Shown here in pieces: positions 16,356 through 25,399 of a DNA stretch of 64,000 nucleotides. Positions within the stretch are counted from its first letter, which is position 1, and each line of letters begins with the position of its first letter. Source of the stretch: Streptomyces sp. NRRL S-337 (GTDB lineage Bacteria > Actinomycetota > Actinomycetes > Streptomycetales > Streptomycetaceae); contig NZ_JOIX01000031.1 in NCBI RefSeq assembly GCF_000720175.1, positions 1 to 64,000 of the forward strand, written 5' to 3'. The position numbers and the translations under genes are program-made. The notes below the pieces were generated by a model that was not told the origin of the DNA, made no database searches, and was given only the letters and a program-made list of their open reading frames with translations.

Positions 16356-17042
16356 ATGCACAGGCCGAGTGTGCCCGGGGATCTGGACCATCCGGAGCGG
16401 CTGTGGGCGCGGGCCGCGACGCTCGCGGTGGTCGCCGCGGCGGTGGACGACTGGGACGAATTCTCCTGGGGGAAGCACGGACTCGAGTGCTGGAACGGCG
16501 GCGGCAGCTACTGGTGGCGGCTGAAGCTGTACGACGGCGGCCGGGCGCTGCTCTGCGGCCAGGACTCGGACGGCAGCTACACCCACAGCGGTGACCGCCA
16601 GATCGACTTCCTGGCCGGCGGACCCGAGTGGCTGCCCTGGGAGCAGCTGACGGACGACGCCCAGGGGAACCTCTTCGGATTCGTCTACTGGTGGCAGGAC
16701 GGCGCCTGGGCCCGCGCCCCGTATCCCGAGAAGCTGCCGGACGACGGCCTGGAGATGGCGATGAGCTGGGCCGCCCCCGGTGACGCGTCGATCGGCCGGA
16801 TCGTCGACGACCTCGTGGCCCGTACGGAGACCGAGGTCGACGCGGCGGACGCGGTCCGCGCCTTCATCGCCGCCGCCGAGGCCCGTGCGGTCGGCGGGCC
16901 GGAGATCGCCGCGCTGCTGGACGCGGTCTGCGACAAGGACTCCTGGTACGAGGTCCGGCCGGAGGCCGCGCTGGCCTTCGCCGAGAAGCTGGGCCTGACC
17001 TCCGGCGACCGCGGCGGGCTGGCGGTGGCTTCGGCTTCCTGA
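16356..17042 (+). CDS. Conserved hypothetical protein, actinobacterial
   Basis: A 228-residue acidic, Trp-rich protein that I cannot assign to a function. Features are an N-terminal helix (HPERLWARAATLAVVAAAVDDWDEF), a beta-rich middle (GGSYWWRLKLYDGGRALLCGQDSDGSY, PEWLPWEQLTDDAQGNLFGFVYWWQDGAW) and a helical C-terminus. There is no signal peptide or membrane segment. The start at 16356 is preferred because GGGGGAG lies 9 nt upstream and the residues before it look non-coding. Confidence 0.75.
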   Translation: MHRPSVPGDLDHPERLWARAATLAVVAAAVDDWDEFSWGKHGLECWNGGGSYWWRLKLYDGGRALLCGQDSDGSYTHSGDRQIDFLAGGPEWLPWEQLTDDAQGNLFGFVYWWQDGAWARAPYPEKLPDDGLEMAMSWAAPGDASIGRIVDDLVARTETEVDAADAVRAFIAAAEARAVGGPEIAALLDAVCDKDSWYEVRPEAALAFAEKLGLTSGDRGGLAVASAS

Positions 17043-17155
17043 GAAGGCGGACCCGGCGGACGTCCGGGCGGGTCCCGCGGCGGCGGGTCTCGCGCTCCAC
17101 CCGGCGGCGGGCCGTCGCTCCCGGGTCGTCGCGGGCGTGAGTACCCTTGGCAGCT

Positions 17156-17449
17156 ATGAGCACTCTTGAGCCCGAGCGCGGGGCAGGTACGGGGACCCTC
17201 GTAGAGCCGACACCGCAGGTGTCGCACGGCGACGGCGACCACGAGCGCTTCGCCCACTACGTCCAGAAGGACAAGATCATGGCGAGCGCGCTCGACGGTA
17301 CCCCCGTCGTGGCGCTCTGCGGCAAGGTCTGGGTCCCGGGCCGCGACCCGAAGAAGTACCCGGTCTGCCCCATGTGCAAGGAGATCTACGAGTCCATGGG
17401 CGCCGGTGGCGACAAGGACAAGGGCGGCAAGGACGGCGGCAAGAAGTAA
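17156..17449 (+). CDS. DUF3039 small zinc-ribbon-like protein
   Basis: A 97-residue protein. The central core DHERFAHYVQKDKIMASALDGTPVVALCGKVWVPGRDPKKYPVCPMCKEIYESM carries a Cys and a CPMC pair that could bind zinc. The C-terminal tail is a Gly/Asp/Lys repeat (GGDKDKGGKDGGKK). The family is widespread in actinobacteria, with unknown function. The coding bias ends cleanly at the TAA. Confidence 0.85.
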   Translation: MSTLEPERGAGTGTLVEPTPQVSHGDGDHERFAHYVQKDKIMASALDGTPVVALCGKVWVPGRDPKKYPVCPMCKEIYESMGAGGDKDKGGKDGGKK

Positions 17450-17866
17450 CCGCTGCCCACCGGCCCGCCGCGGGCACGGGTCCGGACCTTTCGGGGCCCG
17501 GGCCCGCCGTCGTGCCCGCACACCCACGCGCCGACACCTGACCGGCGTCCTCCGGGGATGCGAGGGACGGGGATGCGAGGGGCGGCGGCGGTTCGACGGG
17601 ACGGCCGGCCCCGGAGGGGATCCACGGCCCCCGTCTTCGGGAATCACGGGACGGCACGCTGACGCGATGCCGACGGCATGCCGACGGCAGGCCGGACGAC
17701 GAGTTGGCCGGATCACGGGCCTCGCCGGACCGGCAGATGGCAGCATCGACCCCGACACCGCCCGCGGCACCGTCCGTGACATCGCCCGCGGCACGGGCGG
17801 GTGCTCTCCGTACGCCTACAGCGCCGGCCGGTCCCGGGCCCGGGGGCGCGGTGGAGGACAGACGGC
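17450..17866 (+). other. Intergenic region before hexosaminidase gene
   Basis: The 417 bp contain no supportable gene. Only short GC-rich repeats such as GGGATGCGAGG (17555-17584) are visible. I looked for a DasR box (TGGTCTAGACCA) and found none. Confidence 0.5.
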
Positions 17867-19591
17867 ATGCCGGACACCGACGGCCCCACGCACCACCCGG
17901 ACGCCCCCGCGGCCCGACCGGCCCCGGGCACCGCTGCCGTGCCCGACCCCGGTACCCCGCCCGTACCGGGCGCCGGTCTCATTCCCGCGCCGCTGAGCAT
18001 CGACACCCCGTCCGGCGGCGCCGTCCGGCTCGGCCCGGACACCGCGCTCGCCGCCGCACCCGGCACCGAGGACACCGCGCTGTGGCTGCGGGCCACCCTC
18101 GGCGACGCCTTCGGCCTGCCGCTGCCGCCCGGCTCACCCGACGCCACCGACACCCTCGCGCTGGCCCTCGACCCGGCCCTTCCCGCGGAGGGCTACCGCC
18201 TGGAGGCCGACGCCCGCTGGGGCGTACGCATCACCGGCGGCGGCCCGGCCGGTGTCTTCTGGGGCGCCCAGACGCTCCGTCAGCTCCTCGGCCCGCACGC
18301 CTTCCGCCGCGCCCCGCTCACCCCCGGACAGCCCGCCGCCCTCCCGCAACTGACCGTCGAGGACGGCCCCCGCTTCGGCTGGCGCGGCATGCTGCTCGAC
18401 GTCGCCCGGCACTTCCTGCCCAAGGACGGCGTGCTGCGCTACCTCGACCTGCTCGCCGCGCACAAACTCAACGTCCTGCACCTGCACCTGACCGACGACC
18501 AGGGCTGGCGCATCGAGATCAGGCGCTACCCGAAACTGACCGGAACCGGTGCCTGGCGCGCCCGCACCAAACTCGGCCACCGGGCCTCCCCGCTCTGGGA
18601 CGAGCGCCCGCACGGCGGCTATTACACCCAGGACGACATCCGCGAGATCGTCGCCTACGCCGCCCGGCGGCACATCACCGTCGTCCCCGAGATCGACGTC
18701 CCCGGACACTCGCAGGCCGCCATCGCCGCGTATCCGGAACTCGGCAACACCGACGTCATCGACACCACCTCCCTGAAGGTCTGGGACACCTGGGGCGTCA
18801 ACCCCAACGTACTGGCACCCACCGACACCACCCTGCGGTTCTACGAGCACGTCCTCGAAGAGGTCCTCGAACTCTTCCCGTCCCGCTTCGTGCACATCGG
18901 CGGCGACGAGTGCCCCAAGGACCAGTGGCGGGCCTCCGCCACCGCCCAGGCCCGGATCGCCGAGCTCTCGCTGGCCGGCGAGGACGAGCTGCAGAGCTGG
19001 TTCGTCCGGCACTTCGACCGCTGGCTCGCCGACCGCGGCCGGCGGCTCATCGGCTGGGACGAGATCCTCGAAGGCGGCCTGGCCGAGGGGGCGGCCGTCT
19101 CCTCGTGGCGGGGCTACGCCGGCGGGGTCGCGGCCGCCAAATCCGGCCACGACGTCGTCATGTGCCCCGAACAGCAGGTCTACCTGGACCACCGTCAGGA
19201 CCCGTCCCCGAACGAGCCGGTGCCGATCGGCTACGTACGGACCCTGGAGGACGTCCACCGCTTTGAGCCGGTGCCACCGGAGCTGACGCCCGAGCAGGCC
19301 GCGCACGTCCTGGGCACCCAGGCCAACGCCTGGACCGAGGTCATGGACGGTCAGCAGCGCCTCGACTACCAGGTCTTCCCCCGGCTCGCCGCGTTCGCCG
19401 AGGTCGCCTGGTCCCACCTGCCGGCCCCGGCCGACCGCGACCACCAGGAATTCCTGCGCCGGATGGCCGTCCACTACGGCCGCCTCGACGCCCTCGGCGT
19501 CGACTACCGGCCACCCGGCGGCCCCCATCCCTGGCAGAAACGCCCCGGGGTGCTCGGACGCCCGATCGACGGGGCGCCCCCAAACGTGTGA
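17867..19591 (+). CDS. Beta-N-acetylhexosaminidase, GH20
   Basis: A 574-residue glycoside hydrolase family 20 enzyme that removes terminal GlcNAc (or GalNAc) from chitooligosaccharides or cell-wall fragments. The first 45 residues are Pro/Ala-rich. The N-terminal GH20b domain runs to about residue 165. The TIM barrel follows: GWRGMLLDVARHFLPKDGVLRYLDLLAAHKLNVLHLHLTDDQGWRIEI, VPEIDVPGHSQAAI, and the catalytic Asp-Glu pair in HIGGDECPKDQW near residue 345. There is no classical signal peptide. Together with the GlcNAc PTS at 55-59 kb it points to GlcNAc recycling. Confidence 0.92.
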   Translation: MPDTDGPTHHPDAPAARPAPGTAAVPDPGTPPVPGAGLIPAPLSIDTPSGGAVRLGPDTALAAAPGTEDTALWLRATLGDAFGLPLPPGSPDATDTLALALDPALPAEGYRLEADARWGVRITGGGPAGVFWGAQTLRQLLGPHAFRRAPLTPGQPAALPQLTVEDGPRFGWRGMLLDVARHFLPKDGVLRYLDLLAAHKLNVLHLHLTDDQGWRIEIRRYPKLTGTGAWRARTKLGHRASPLWDERPHGGYYTQDDIREIVAYAARRHITVVPEIDVPGHSQAAIAAYPELGNTDVIDTTSLKVWDTWGVNPNVLAPTDTTLRFYEHVLEEVLELFPSRFVHIGGDECPKDQWRASATAQARIAELSLAGEDELQSWFVRHFDRWLADRGRRLIGWDEILEGGLAEGAAVSSWRGYAGGVAAAKSGHDVVMCPEQQVYLDHRQDPSPNEPVPIGYVRTLEDVHRFEPVPPELTPEQAAHVLGTQANAWTEVMDGQQRLDYQVFPRLAAFAEVAWSHLPAPADRDHQEFLRRMAVHYGRLDALGVDYRPPGGPHPWQKRPGVLGRPIDGAPPNV

Positions 19592-19937
19592 GCCCCGGGG
19601 CAAGGAGGGCGCCCGTACGGCCGGACCCTGGGACGGTGGTACACACGGCGGTTCCTCCCCGCACCGCCGTACCGAGCACCGCCGTACGACGGCGCGCGCC
19701 CCGCCCGGGCGCACCCCGCACCCGCACCACGCCCCGCCGGCGGGCCCGACCGCGGACTTCACCGGCGGTGGCGGACGAATCCGGACCAGCACCCTGTCCG
19801 GGGACGGATCGTCCCTTCGCGGACCCTCGCGCCGAGGGTCCGGGAAGATGTGCCAGAGTTGCCACGTCCGGGCTGTGAGCACGTACCGTACGGCGGAGCG
19901 GAACTGCCGGGACACCACCGGGGAAGGGGCAGCTGGC
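19592..19937 (+). other. Intergenic region upstream of molybdenum hydroxylase operon
   Basis: The 346 bp contain no gene that I can support apart from possible upstream starts for the next gene (ATG 19848, GTG 19875). No clear hairpin or operator was found. Confidence 0.4.
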
Positions 19938-20834
19938 TTGACCACGCACGCACCGCACGCGTCGCACACGGTGACGTTGCCGGCCTCGCTCGACGAGGCC
20001 GTGGCGGCACTCACCGCCATGCCCGCCGCCGTGCCCGTCGCGGGCGGCACCGACCTCATGGCGGCGGTCAACGCCGGACTCCTCAGACCCGCGGCCCTGG
20101 TGGGCCTCGGCCGGATCAGCGAGATCCGCGGCTGGCAGTACCTGGACGGCCATGCGCTGCTCGGCGCGGGCCTGACCCTCGCCCGTATGGGACGCCCCGA
20201 CTTCGCCGCCCTCATCCCCGGCCTGGCCGCCGCCGCGCGCGCGGCCGGCCCGCCGCAGATCCGCAACGCCGGCACCCTCGGCGGCAACATCGTCACCTCC
20301 GCCCCCACGGGCGACACGCTCCCGGTGCTCGCCGCCCTGGAGGCCACGGTGATCATCGCCGGCCCCGGGGGCGCCCGCCGTGAGATCCCGGTCAGCCACC
20401 TCCTGGCGGGTCACGAGATGCTGCACCCCGGCGAACTCGTCGGCTTCGTACGGGTGCCGCTGCTGCACGCCCCGCAGGCCTTCCTCAAGGCCACCGGCCG
20501 CACCGGCCCCGGCCGGGCCACCGCGTCGGTGGCGCTGGTCCTCGACCCCGCCCGGCGCGGGGTGCGCTGCGCGGTCGGCGCGGTCGCCGCGATGCCGCTG
20601 CGCCCGCTGGAGGCCGAGCAGTGGGTGGCCTCGCTCATCGACTGGGACGGCGAACGCGGCCTGGTACCCGAGGCGCTGACGGCCTTCGGGGACTACGTCG
20701 CCGCCGCCTGCATCCCCGACCCGGCCCCGCCGGAGGACGGTTCCGAACCGGCGACCCTGCCGCCGGCCGCGCTTCACCTGCGCCGTACGGTGGCAGCCCT
20801 GGCCCGCCGCGCACTTGGGAGGGCGCTCTCGTGA
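19938..20834 (+). CDS. Molybdenum hydroxylase, FAD-binding subunit (CoxM/XdhB type)
   Basis: The middle subunit of a xanthine dehydrogenase/CO dehydrogenase-type complex passes electrons from the iron-sulfur protein to FAD. The FAD pyrophosphate motifs are VPVAGGTDLMAAVNAG and, further on, IRNAGTLGGNIVTSAPTGDTLPVLAAL. The chosen TTG start (19938) gives a protein beginning TTHAPHASHTVTLPASLDEAVAAL and has GGAAGGGG upstream; starts at 19875 (GTG) or 19848 (ATG) are possible. The next gene overlaps by 4 nt (GTGA). Confidence 0.85.
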   Translation: MTTHAPHASHTVTLPASLDEAVAALTAMPAAVPVAGGTDLMAAVNAGLLRPAALVGLGRISEIRGWQYLDGHALLGAGLTLARMGRPDFAALIPGLAAAARAAGPPQIRNAGTLGGNIVTSAPTGDTLPVLAALEATVIIAGPGGARREIPVSHLLAGHEMLHPGELVGFVRVPLLHAPQAFLKATGRTGPGRATASVALVLDPARRGVRCAVGAVAAMPLRPLEAEQWVASLIDWDGERGLVPEALTAFGDYVAAACIPDPAPPEDGSEPATLPPAALHLRRTVAALARRALGRALS

Positions 20835-22870
20835 GCGAAGACCACCGTCATCCGCAGCAGCCGCACACCGACCAGGGCTGGCAGCCGCTGCCGCAGGGCG
20901 GCGAGTACGAGTCCGAGGCCACGGCCTTCGTGCAGCTCCCGGAGGGCTTCACCACCGGGGTCTACGGCGGCCGGACGCCCGGCTACCCCACCCCGGGGGC
21001 CGACCCGCTCGCCGCACCCGGTCACGGCTACACCCCGCCGTCGTCCTTCACCACGCACCAGGCCCCGCCGCAGGCCCCTGAAGCGGGCACCGACCCCTCG
21101 GCCACCGGTCAGTGGACCATGCCGTTCACCGACCGGGCCGCCGGCTACGCCGACCCCTCCACCGGGTACGGCGCGCCCGCGCACGACCCCGCCCACCAGG
21201 GCGGCTCCGCGCTCTACCAGGGCGGCGTGCCCGAGGCCGCCCGGCCGTGGGGCCCGGACACCGTGGAGTGGCCGGTGGCGGGCAGCGCCGAGGCCGCCGC
21301 CTCCTGGAGCATCCCGGCGGCGGACGACGGACTGGAGGAGTCCGGTGAGTACCTGGTCGGCGACGACCGGCTGACGGGCCACCCGGCCGGCCAGCCGCAT
21401 CCGTCGGGCCACCCGGGACACCAGGGCCTCACGGGCACCGGCGGCGCCGGCTACCAGGGCGGCGGCTACCCGGGTTCCGGCGCGTACGAGAGCGCCGCCA
21501 CCACGGCGGAGACCGCCGACACCGCCCGCACCGGCCACTGGAACTTCACCGCCGGCCTGAGCGCCACCAGCAACACCCCGGAGGCCGCCGAGGAGCCCCA
21601 GGGGCCCGCCCCGGCGCCGTCGGCGGACGATCGCTTCAGCGGTCCCCTGAACGGCGGTTACGCGCCCGACAACGGCCTCGCGGACCACGGCCGGGCGCCG
21701 GGCCACGACCAGGGCACCGCACCGGACGCCGCGGCCGCCGGCGCGACCGGCCACTGGTCGCTGCCGGCCGACGCGCTCGCCCAGTGGCCGCCCGCCGCGG
21801 AGACGGAGCGGCCGCCGCACGACGACGCGGTGACGGACCACCACGAGGCCGCGGCGGACGCGCCCGCACCCCCGGCCGCCGCCGGCGCCTGGACGGCCCC
21901 CGCGGCCGCCGAACCCGCGACGCCGCCGGAGCACACCGCGGAGCGGCCGGACCACGCCGCCCAACAGCCGGACCACACCGCGGAGTTCGCCGCGGCCACG
22001 GACGGATCCGCCCCGGAGCCGGCCGCCGCGCCCGCTTCGTCGCCTTCGCCGGACATGTCCGACGGGTCCGCCGGCGAGGCAACGGCCCCCGCGGGCTCCG
22101 AGGCCCCGACCCCGGACGAGGCCCCCGCCGCCGCCGCCGACGACGACCGGCCCGCCCCCGAGGACCCGGCCGCCGCCCCGGCCATCCCGGGCGACGACGA
22201 CCCGTCCGCCACCCCCTCCCACCCCGCGGACGAGCCCGCCCCGCACGACGAACACCCGGCCGCCTCCTACGTGCTGCGCGTCAACGGCATCGACCGGCCG
22301 GTCACCGACGCCTGGATCGGCGAATCGCTGCTCTACGTGCTGCGCGAACGGCTCGGCCTGGCCGGGGCCAAGGACGGCTGCTCCCAGGGGGAGTGCGGCG
22401 CCTGCTCGGTCCAGGTGGACGGACGGCTGGTGGCCTCCTGCCTGGTGCCCGCCGCCACCACGGCCGGCAGCGAGGTCCGCACGGTCGAGGGGCTCGCGGA
22501 GAACGGCGTGCCCTCCGACGTGCAGCGCGCCCTCGCCGCGTCCGGTGCCGTGCAGTGCGGCTTCTGCGTACCGGGCATGGCGATGACCGTGCACGACCTC
22601 CTGGAGGGCAACCACGCGCCCAGCGAACTGGAGACCCGTAAGGCGCTGTGCGGCAACCTGTGCCGCTGCTCCGGTTACCGGGGCGTGCTGGACGCCGTCG
22701 AAGAGGTCGTCAAGTCCCGTGCGGAGGCCGCCGCGGCCGCCTACGAGACGGACGACCAGACCGGGCCGCCCCCGGCGGACACCGCACGCATCCCCCACCA
22801 GGCGGGCCCCGCCGACCCCACGGGCCACGCCCCGCACGAACAGGATCCCCACCCGGGAGGCTCGGCATGA
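20831..22870 (+). CDS. Molybdenum hydroxylase, 2Fe-2S subunit with long N-terminal extension
   Basis: This protein has 679 residues, although CoxS-type subunits normally have about 160. The last 190 residues are a complete 2Fe-2S protein: a plant-type ferredoxin domain with CSQGECGACSVQVDG...C, then the helical domain with VQCGFCVPGM and LCGNLCRCSGYRG. The first 470 residues are low-complexity, rich in Pro/Ala/Gly/Asp/His. They contain repeated units of the form ATGQWTMP, TGHWNFT and TGHWSLP, and no predicted fold or signal sequence. The start overlaps the FAD gene and the stop overlaps the catalytic-subunit gene, so three subunits are co-translated. Confidence 0.9.
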   Translation: MSEDHRHPQQPHTDQGWQPLPQGGEYESEATAFVQLPEGFTTGVYGGRTPGYPTPGADPLAAPGHGYTPPSSFTTHQAPPQAPEAGTDPSATGQWTMPFTDRAAGYADPSTGYGAPAHDPAHQGGSALYQGGVPEAARPWGPDTVEWPVAGSAEAAASWSIPAADDGLEESGEYLVGDDRLTGHPAGQPHPSGHPGHQGLTGTGGAGYQGGGYPGSGAYESAATTAETADTARTGHWNFTAGLSATSNTPEAAEEPQGPAPAPSADDRFSGPLNGGYAPDNGLADHGRAPGHDQGTAPDAAAAGATGHWSLPADALAQWPPAAETERPPHDDAVTDHHEAAADAPAPPAAAGAWTAPAAAEPATPPEHTAERPDHAAQQPDHTAEFAAATDGSAPEPAAAPASSPSPDMSDGSAGEATAPAGSEAPTPDEAPAAAADDDRPAPEDPAAAPAIPGDDDPSATPSHPADEPAPHDEHPAASYVLRVNGIDRPVTDAWIGESLLYVLRERLGLAGAKDGCSQGECGACSVQVDGRLVASCLVPAATTAGSEVRTVEGLAENGVPSDVQRALAASGAVQCGFCVPGMAMTVHDLLEGNHAPSELETRKALCGNLCRCSGYRGVLDAVEEVVKSRAEAAAAAYETDDQTGPPPADTARIPHQAGPADPTGHAPHEQDPHPGGSA

Positions 22871-25197
22871 CCGGAACGTCCGAGGGCGCCGGCGCCGTCA
22901 CCGCGACCCCCGCCGCGGGCGTCGAGATGCCCACCGAGGCGCCGCTGCACGGCCTGGGCGTCTCCCTGCCGTCCGCGGACGCGCCGGCGAAGACCGAGGG
23001 CACCTTCCCGTACGCGGCCGACCTGTGGGCCGAGGGCCTGCTGTGGGCGGCGGTGCTGCGCTCCCCGCACCCGCGCGCCCGGATCCTGTCCGTCGACACC
23101 AAGCACGCGGCCGAGATGCCCGGCGTCCGCGTCGTCGTCACGCACGAGGACGTGCCCGGGGACGCGGGGCACGGCCGGGGCATCGCCGACCGCCCGGTGT
23201 TCGCCAAGGACGAGGTCCGCCACCACGGCGAGCCGATCGCCGCGGTGGCCGCCGACCACCCCGACACGGCGCGGCTGGCCGCTGCCGCCATCGCCGTCGA
23301 GTACGAGGTCCTGGAGCCGGTCACCGACCCCCAGCTCGCCTTCGAGGCCGAGCCGCTGCACCCCGACGGCAACCTCATCCGGCACATCCCGCTCCGCTTC
23401 GGTGACGCCGACGCCATGGGCGAGGTGATGGTCGAGGGCCTCTACCGGATCGGCCGCCAGGACCCGGCGCCCATCGGGGCCGAGGCCGGACTCGCCGTGC
23501 CCCGCCCCGACGGCGGCGTGGAGATCTACACCGCTTCCACGGACCCGCACACCGACCGCGACCTGGCCGCCGCCTCCTTCGGCCTCACCCCCGAGCAGGT
23601 CAAGGTCGTGGTGACCGGCGTCCCCGGCGCCACCGCCGACCGCGAGGACCCCGGCATCCAGCTCCCGCTCGGCCTGCTGGCGCTGCGCACCGGCTGCCCG
23701 GTCAAACTGGCCGCCACCCGCGAGGAGTCCTTCCTCGCGCACGCCCACCGCCACCCCACGCTGCTGCGCTACCGCCACCACGCGGACGCCGACGGCAAGC
23801 TGGTCAAGGTCGAGGCGCAGATCCTGATGGACGCCGGAGCGTACGCGGACACCTCCGCCGACGCGCTGGCCGCCGCCGTCTCCTTCGCCTGCGGCCCGTA
23901 CGTCGTCCCGCACGCGATCGTCGACGGCTGGGCGGTGCGCACCAACAACCCGCCGTCCGGCCACGTCCGCGGCGAGGGCGCGATGCAGGTCTGCGCCGCC
24001 TACGAGGGCCAGATGGACAAGCTCGCCGCCGCGCTGGGCCTGGATCCGCACGAGATCCGGCTCCGCAACGTCATGGCCACCGGCGATCTGCTCCCCACGG
24101 GCCAGACGGTGACCTGCCCCGCCCCGGTGGCCGAGCTCCTGCTCGCCGTCAAGGAGGCGCCGCTGCCCGAACTGCCCAAGGACGCCCCCGAAGCGGAATG
24201 GCTGCTGCCGGGCGGGCCCGAGGGCGCGGGCGAACCGGGCGCGGTGCGCCGCGGCGTCGGCTACGCGCTGGGCATGGTGCACATGCTGGGCGCGGAGGGC
24301 ACCGACGAGGTCTCCACCGCCACCGTCAAGGTCAGCGGCTCGGTCGCGACCGTCATCTGCGCCGCCGTGGAGACCGGTTCGGGCTTCTCCACCCTGGCCC
24401 GGCAGATCGTCCAGGAGACCCTCGGGGTCGACGAGGTGCACGTCGCCGGCGTCGACACCGACCAGCCCCCGGCCGGACCGGCCTGCCACGGCCGGCACAC
24501 CTGGGTCTCCGGCGGCGCCGTCGAGCGCGCCGCCAAGATGGTCCGCACCCAGCTCCTCCAGCCGCTGGCCCACAAGTTCGGCATGTCCACCGAGCTCCTC
24601 CAGATCAGCGACGGCAAGATCACCTCGTACGACGGCGTGCTCAGCACCACCGTCGCCGAGGCCCTGGACGGCAAGGAACTCTGGGCCACCGCCCAGTGCC
24701 GCCCGCACCCCACCGAGCCGCTCGACGACGAGGGCCAGGGCGACGCCTTCGTCGGCCTCGCCTTCTGCGCCATCCGCTGCGTCGCCGACGTCGACATCGA
24801 ACTGGGCACCATCAGGGTCGTCGAGATGACCGTCGCCCAGGACGTCGGCCGGATCCTCAACCCCGCCCAGCTGCGGGCCCGTATCGAGGCGGGCGTCACC
24901 CAGGGCCTGGGCGCCGCCCTGATGGAGAACCTCCGCACCACCCGCGGCCAGGTCCGCCACCCCGACCTGACCGGCTACGCCCTGCCGACCGCGCTCGACG
25001 CCCCCGACATCCGCATCGTCAAACTCGTCGAGGAACGCGACGTGGTCGCCCCCTTCGGCGCCAAGCCCGCCAGCGCCGTCCCGGTGGTCACCTCCCCGGC
25101 CGCCGTGGCCTCCGCGGTCCGCGCCGCCACCGGCCGCCCCATCGGCCGCCTCCCGATCCGCCCCCAGGCGGCGGTCGCCCAGGTGATCCAGCAGTAA
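22867..25197 (+). CDS. Molybdenum hydroxylase, catalytic (molybdopterin) subunit
   Basis: A 776-residue large subunit of the xanthine dehydrogenase/aldehyde oxidase family. The N-terminal domain is GTFPYAADLWAEGLLWAAVLRSPHPRARILSVDT. The molybdopterin-binding part includes GHVRGEGAMQVCAAYEGQMDKLAAALGLDPHEIRLRN, then VAQDVGRILNPAQLRARIEAGVTQGLGAAL near the end. Substrate cannot be told from sequence; purine (xanthine/hypoxanthine) oxidation is the common annotation in Streptomyces. The ATG overlaps the 2Fe-2S gene stop (ATGA). Confidence 0.9.
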   Translation: MTGTSEGAGAVTATPAAGVEMPTEAPLHGLGVSLPSADAPAKTEGTFPYAADLWAEGLLWAAVLRSPHPRARILSVDTKHAAEMPGVRVVVTHEDVPGDAGHGRGIADRPVFAKDEVRHHGEPIAAVAADHPDTARLAAAAIAVEYEVLEPVTDPQLAFEAEPLHPDGNLIRHIPLRFGDADAMGEVMVEGLYRIGRQDPAPIGAEAGLAVPRPDGGVEIYTASTDPHTDRDLAAASFGLTPEQVKVVVTGVPGATADREDPGIQLPLGLLALRTGCPVKLAATREESFLAHAHRHPTLLRYRHHADADGKLVKVEAQILMDAGAYADTSADALAAAVSFACGPYVVPHAIVDGWAVRTNNPPSGHVRGEGAMQVCAAYEGQMDKLAAALGLDPHEIRLRNVMATGDLLPTGQTVTCPAPVAELLLAVKEAPLPELPKDAPEAEWLLPGGPEGAGEPGAVRRGVGYALGMVHMLGAEGTDEVSTATVKVSGSVATVICAAVETGSGFSTLARQIVQETLGVDEVHVAGVDTDQPPAGPACHGRHTWVSGGAVERAAKMVRTQLLQPLAHKFGMSTELLQISDGKITSYDGVLSTTVAEALDGKELWATAQCRPHPTEPLDDEGQGDAFVGLAFCAIRCVADVDIELGTIRVVEMTVAQDVGRILNPAQLRARIEAGVTQGLGAALMENLRTTRGQVRHPDLTGYALPTALDAPDIRIVKLVEERDVVAPFGAKPASAVPVVTSPAAVASAVRAATGRPIGRLPIRPQAAVAQVIQQ

Positions 25198-25210
25198 CCA
25201 CCCCACACGA

Positions 25211-25242
25211 AAGCGGCCCGCCACAAAGGTGGCGGGCCGCTT
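25211..25242 (+). terminator. Terminator of the molybdenum hydroxylase operon
   Basis: A perfect 14-bp stem, AAGCGGCCCGCCAC with GTGGCGGGCCGCTT, and a 4-nt loop, 14 nt past the stop codon. Confidence 0.85.
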
Positions 25243-25255
25243 CGCTGTCCCTCGG

Positions 25256-25327
25256 AGGCCGTGGCGGGATTCGAACCCACGTAACTCGCTTTGCAGGCGA
25301 GCCCCTGAACCACTCGGGCACACGGCC
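25256..25327 (-). tRNA. tRNA-Cys (GCA)
   Basis: A 72-nt cloverleaf on the minus strand. The acceptor stem is GGCCGTG/CACGGCC. The anticodon arm is CTCGC-CTGCAAA-GCGAG with anticodon GCA. The T arm contains GGGTTCGAATCCC. The discriminator base is U, as expected for tRNA-Cys. CCA is not encoded. Confidence 0.95.
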
Positions 25328-25399
25328 GAGTTGCGCTGTGCTCCCGACTCTAGGCCGCGGGGCGGGGGGCCCGGCAAGGGCGCGGGGCGCTCTGCCACG

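Noticed and set aside
17450..17866. DasR box upstream of the hexosaminidase gene
   Set aside because: No sequence close to TGGTCTAGACCA is present in the gap, although the enzyme's role made one plausible.
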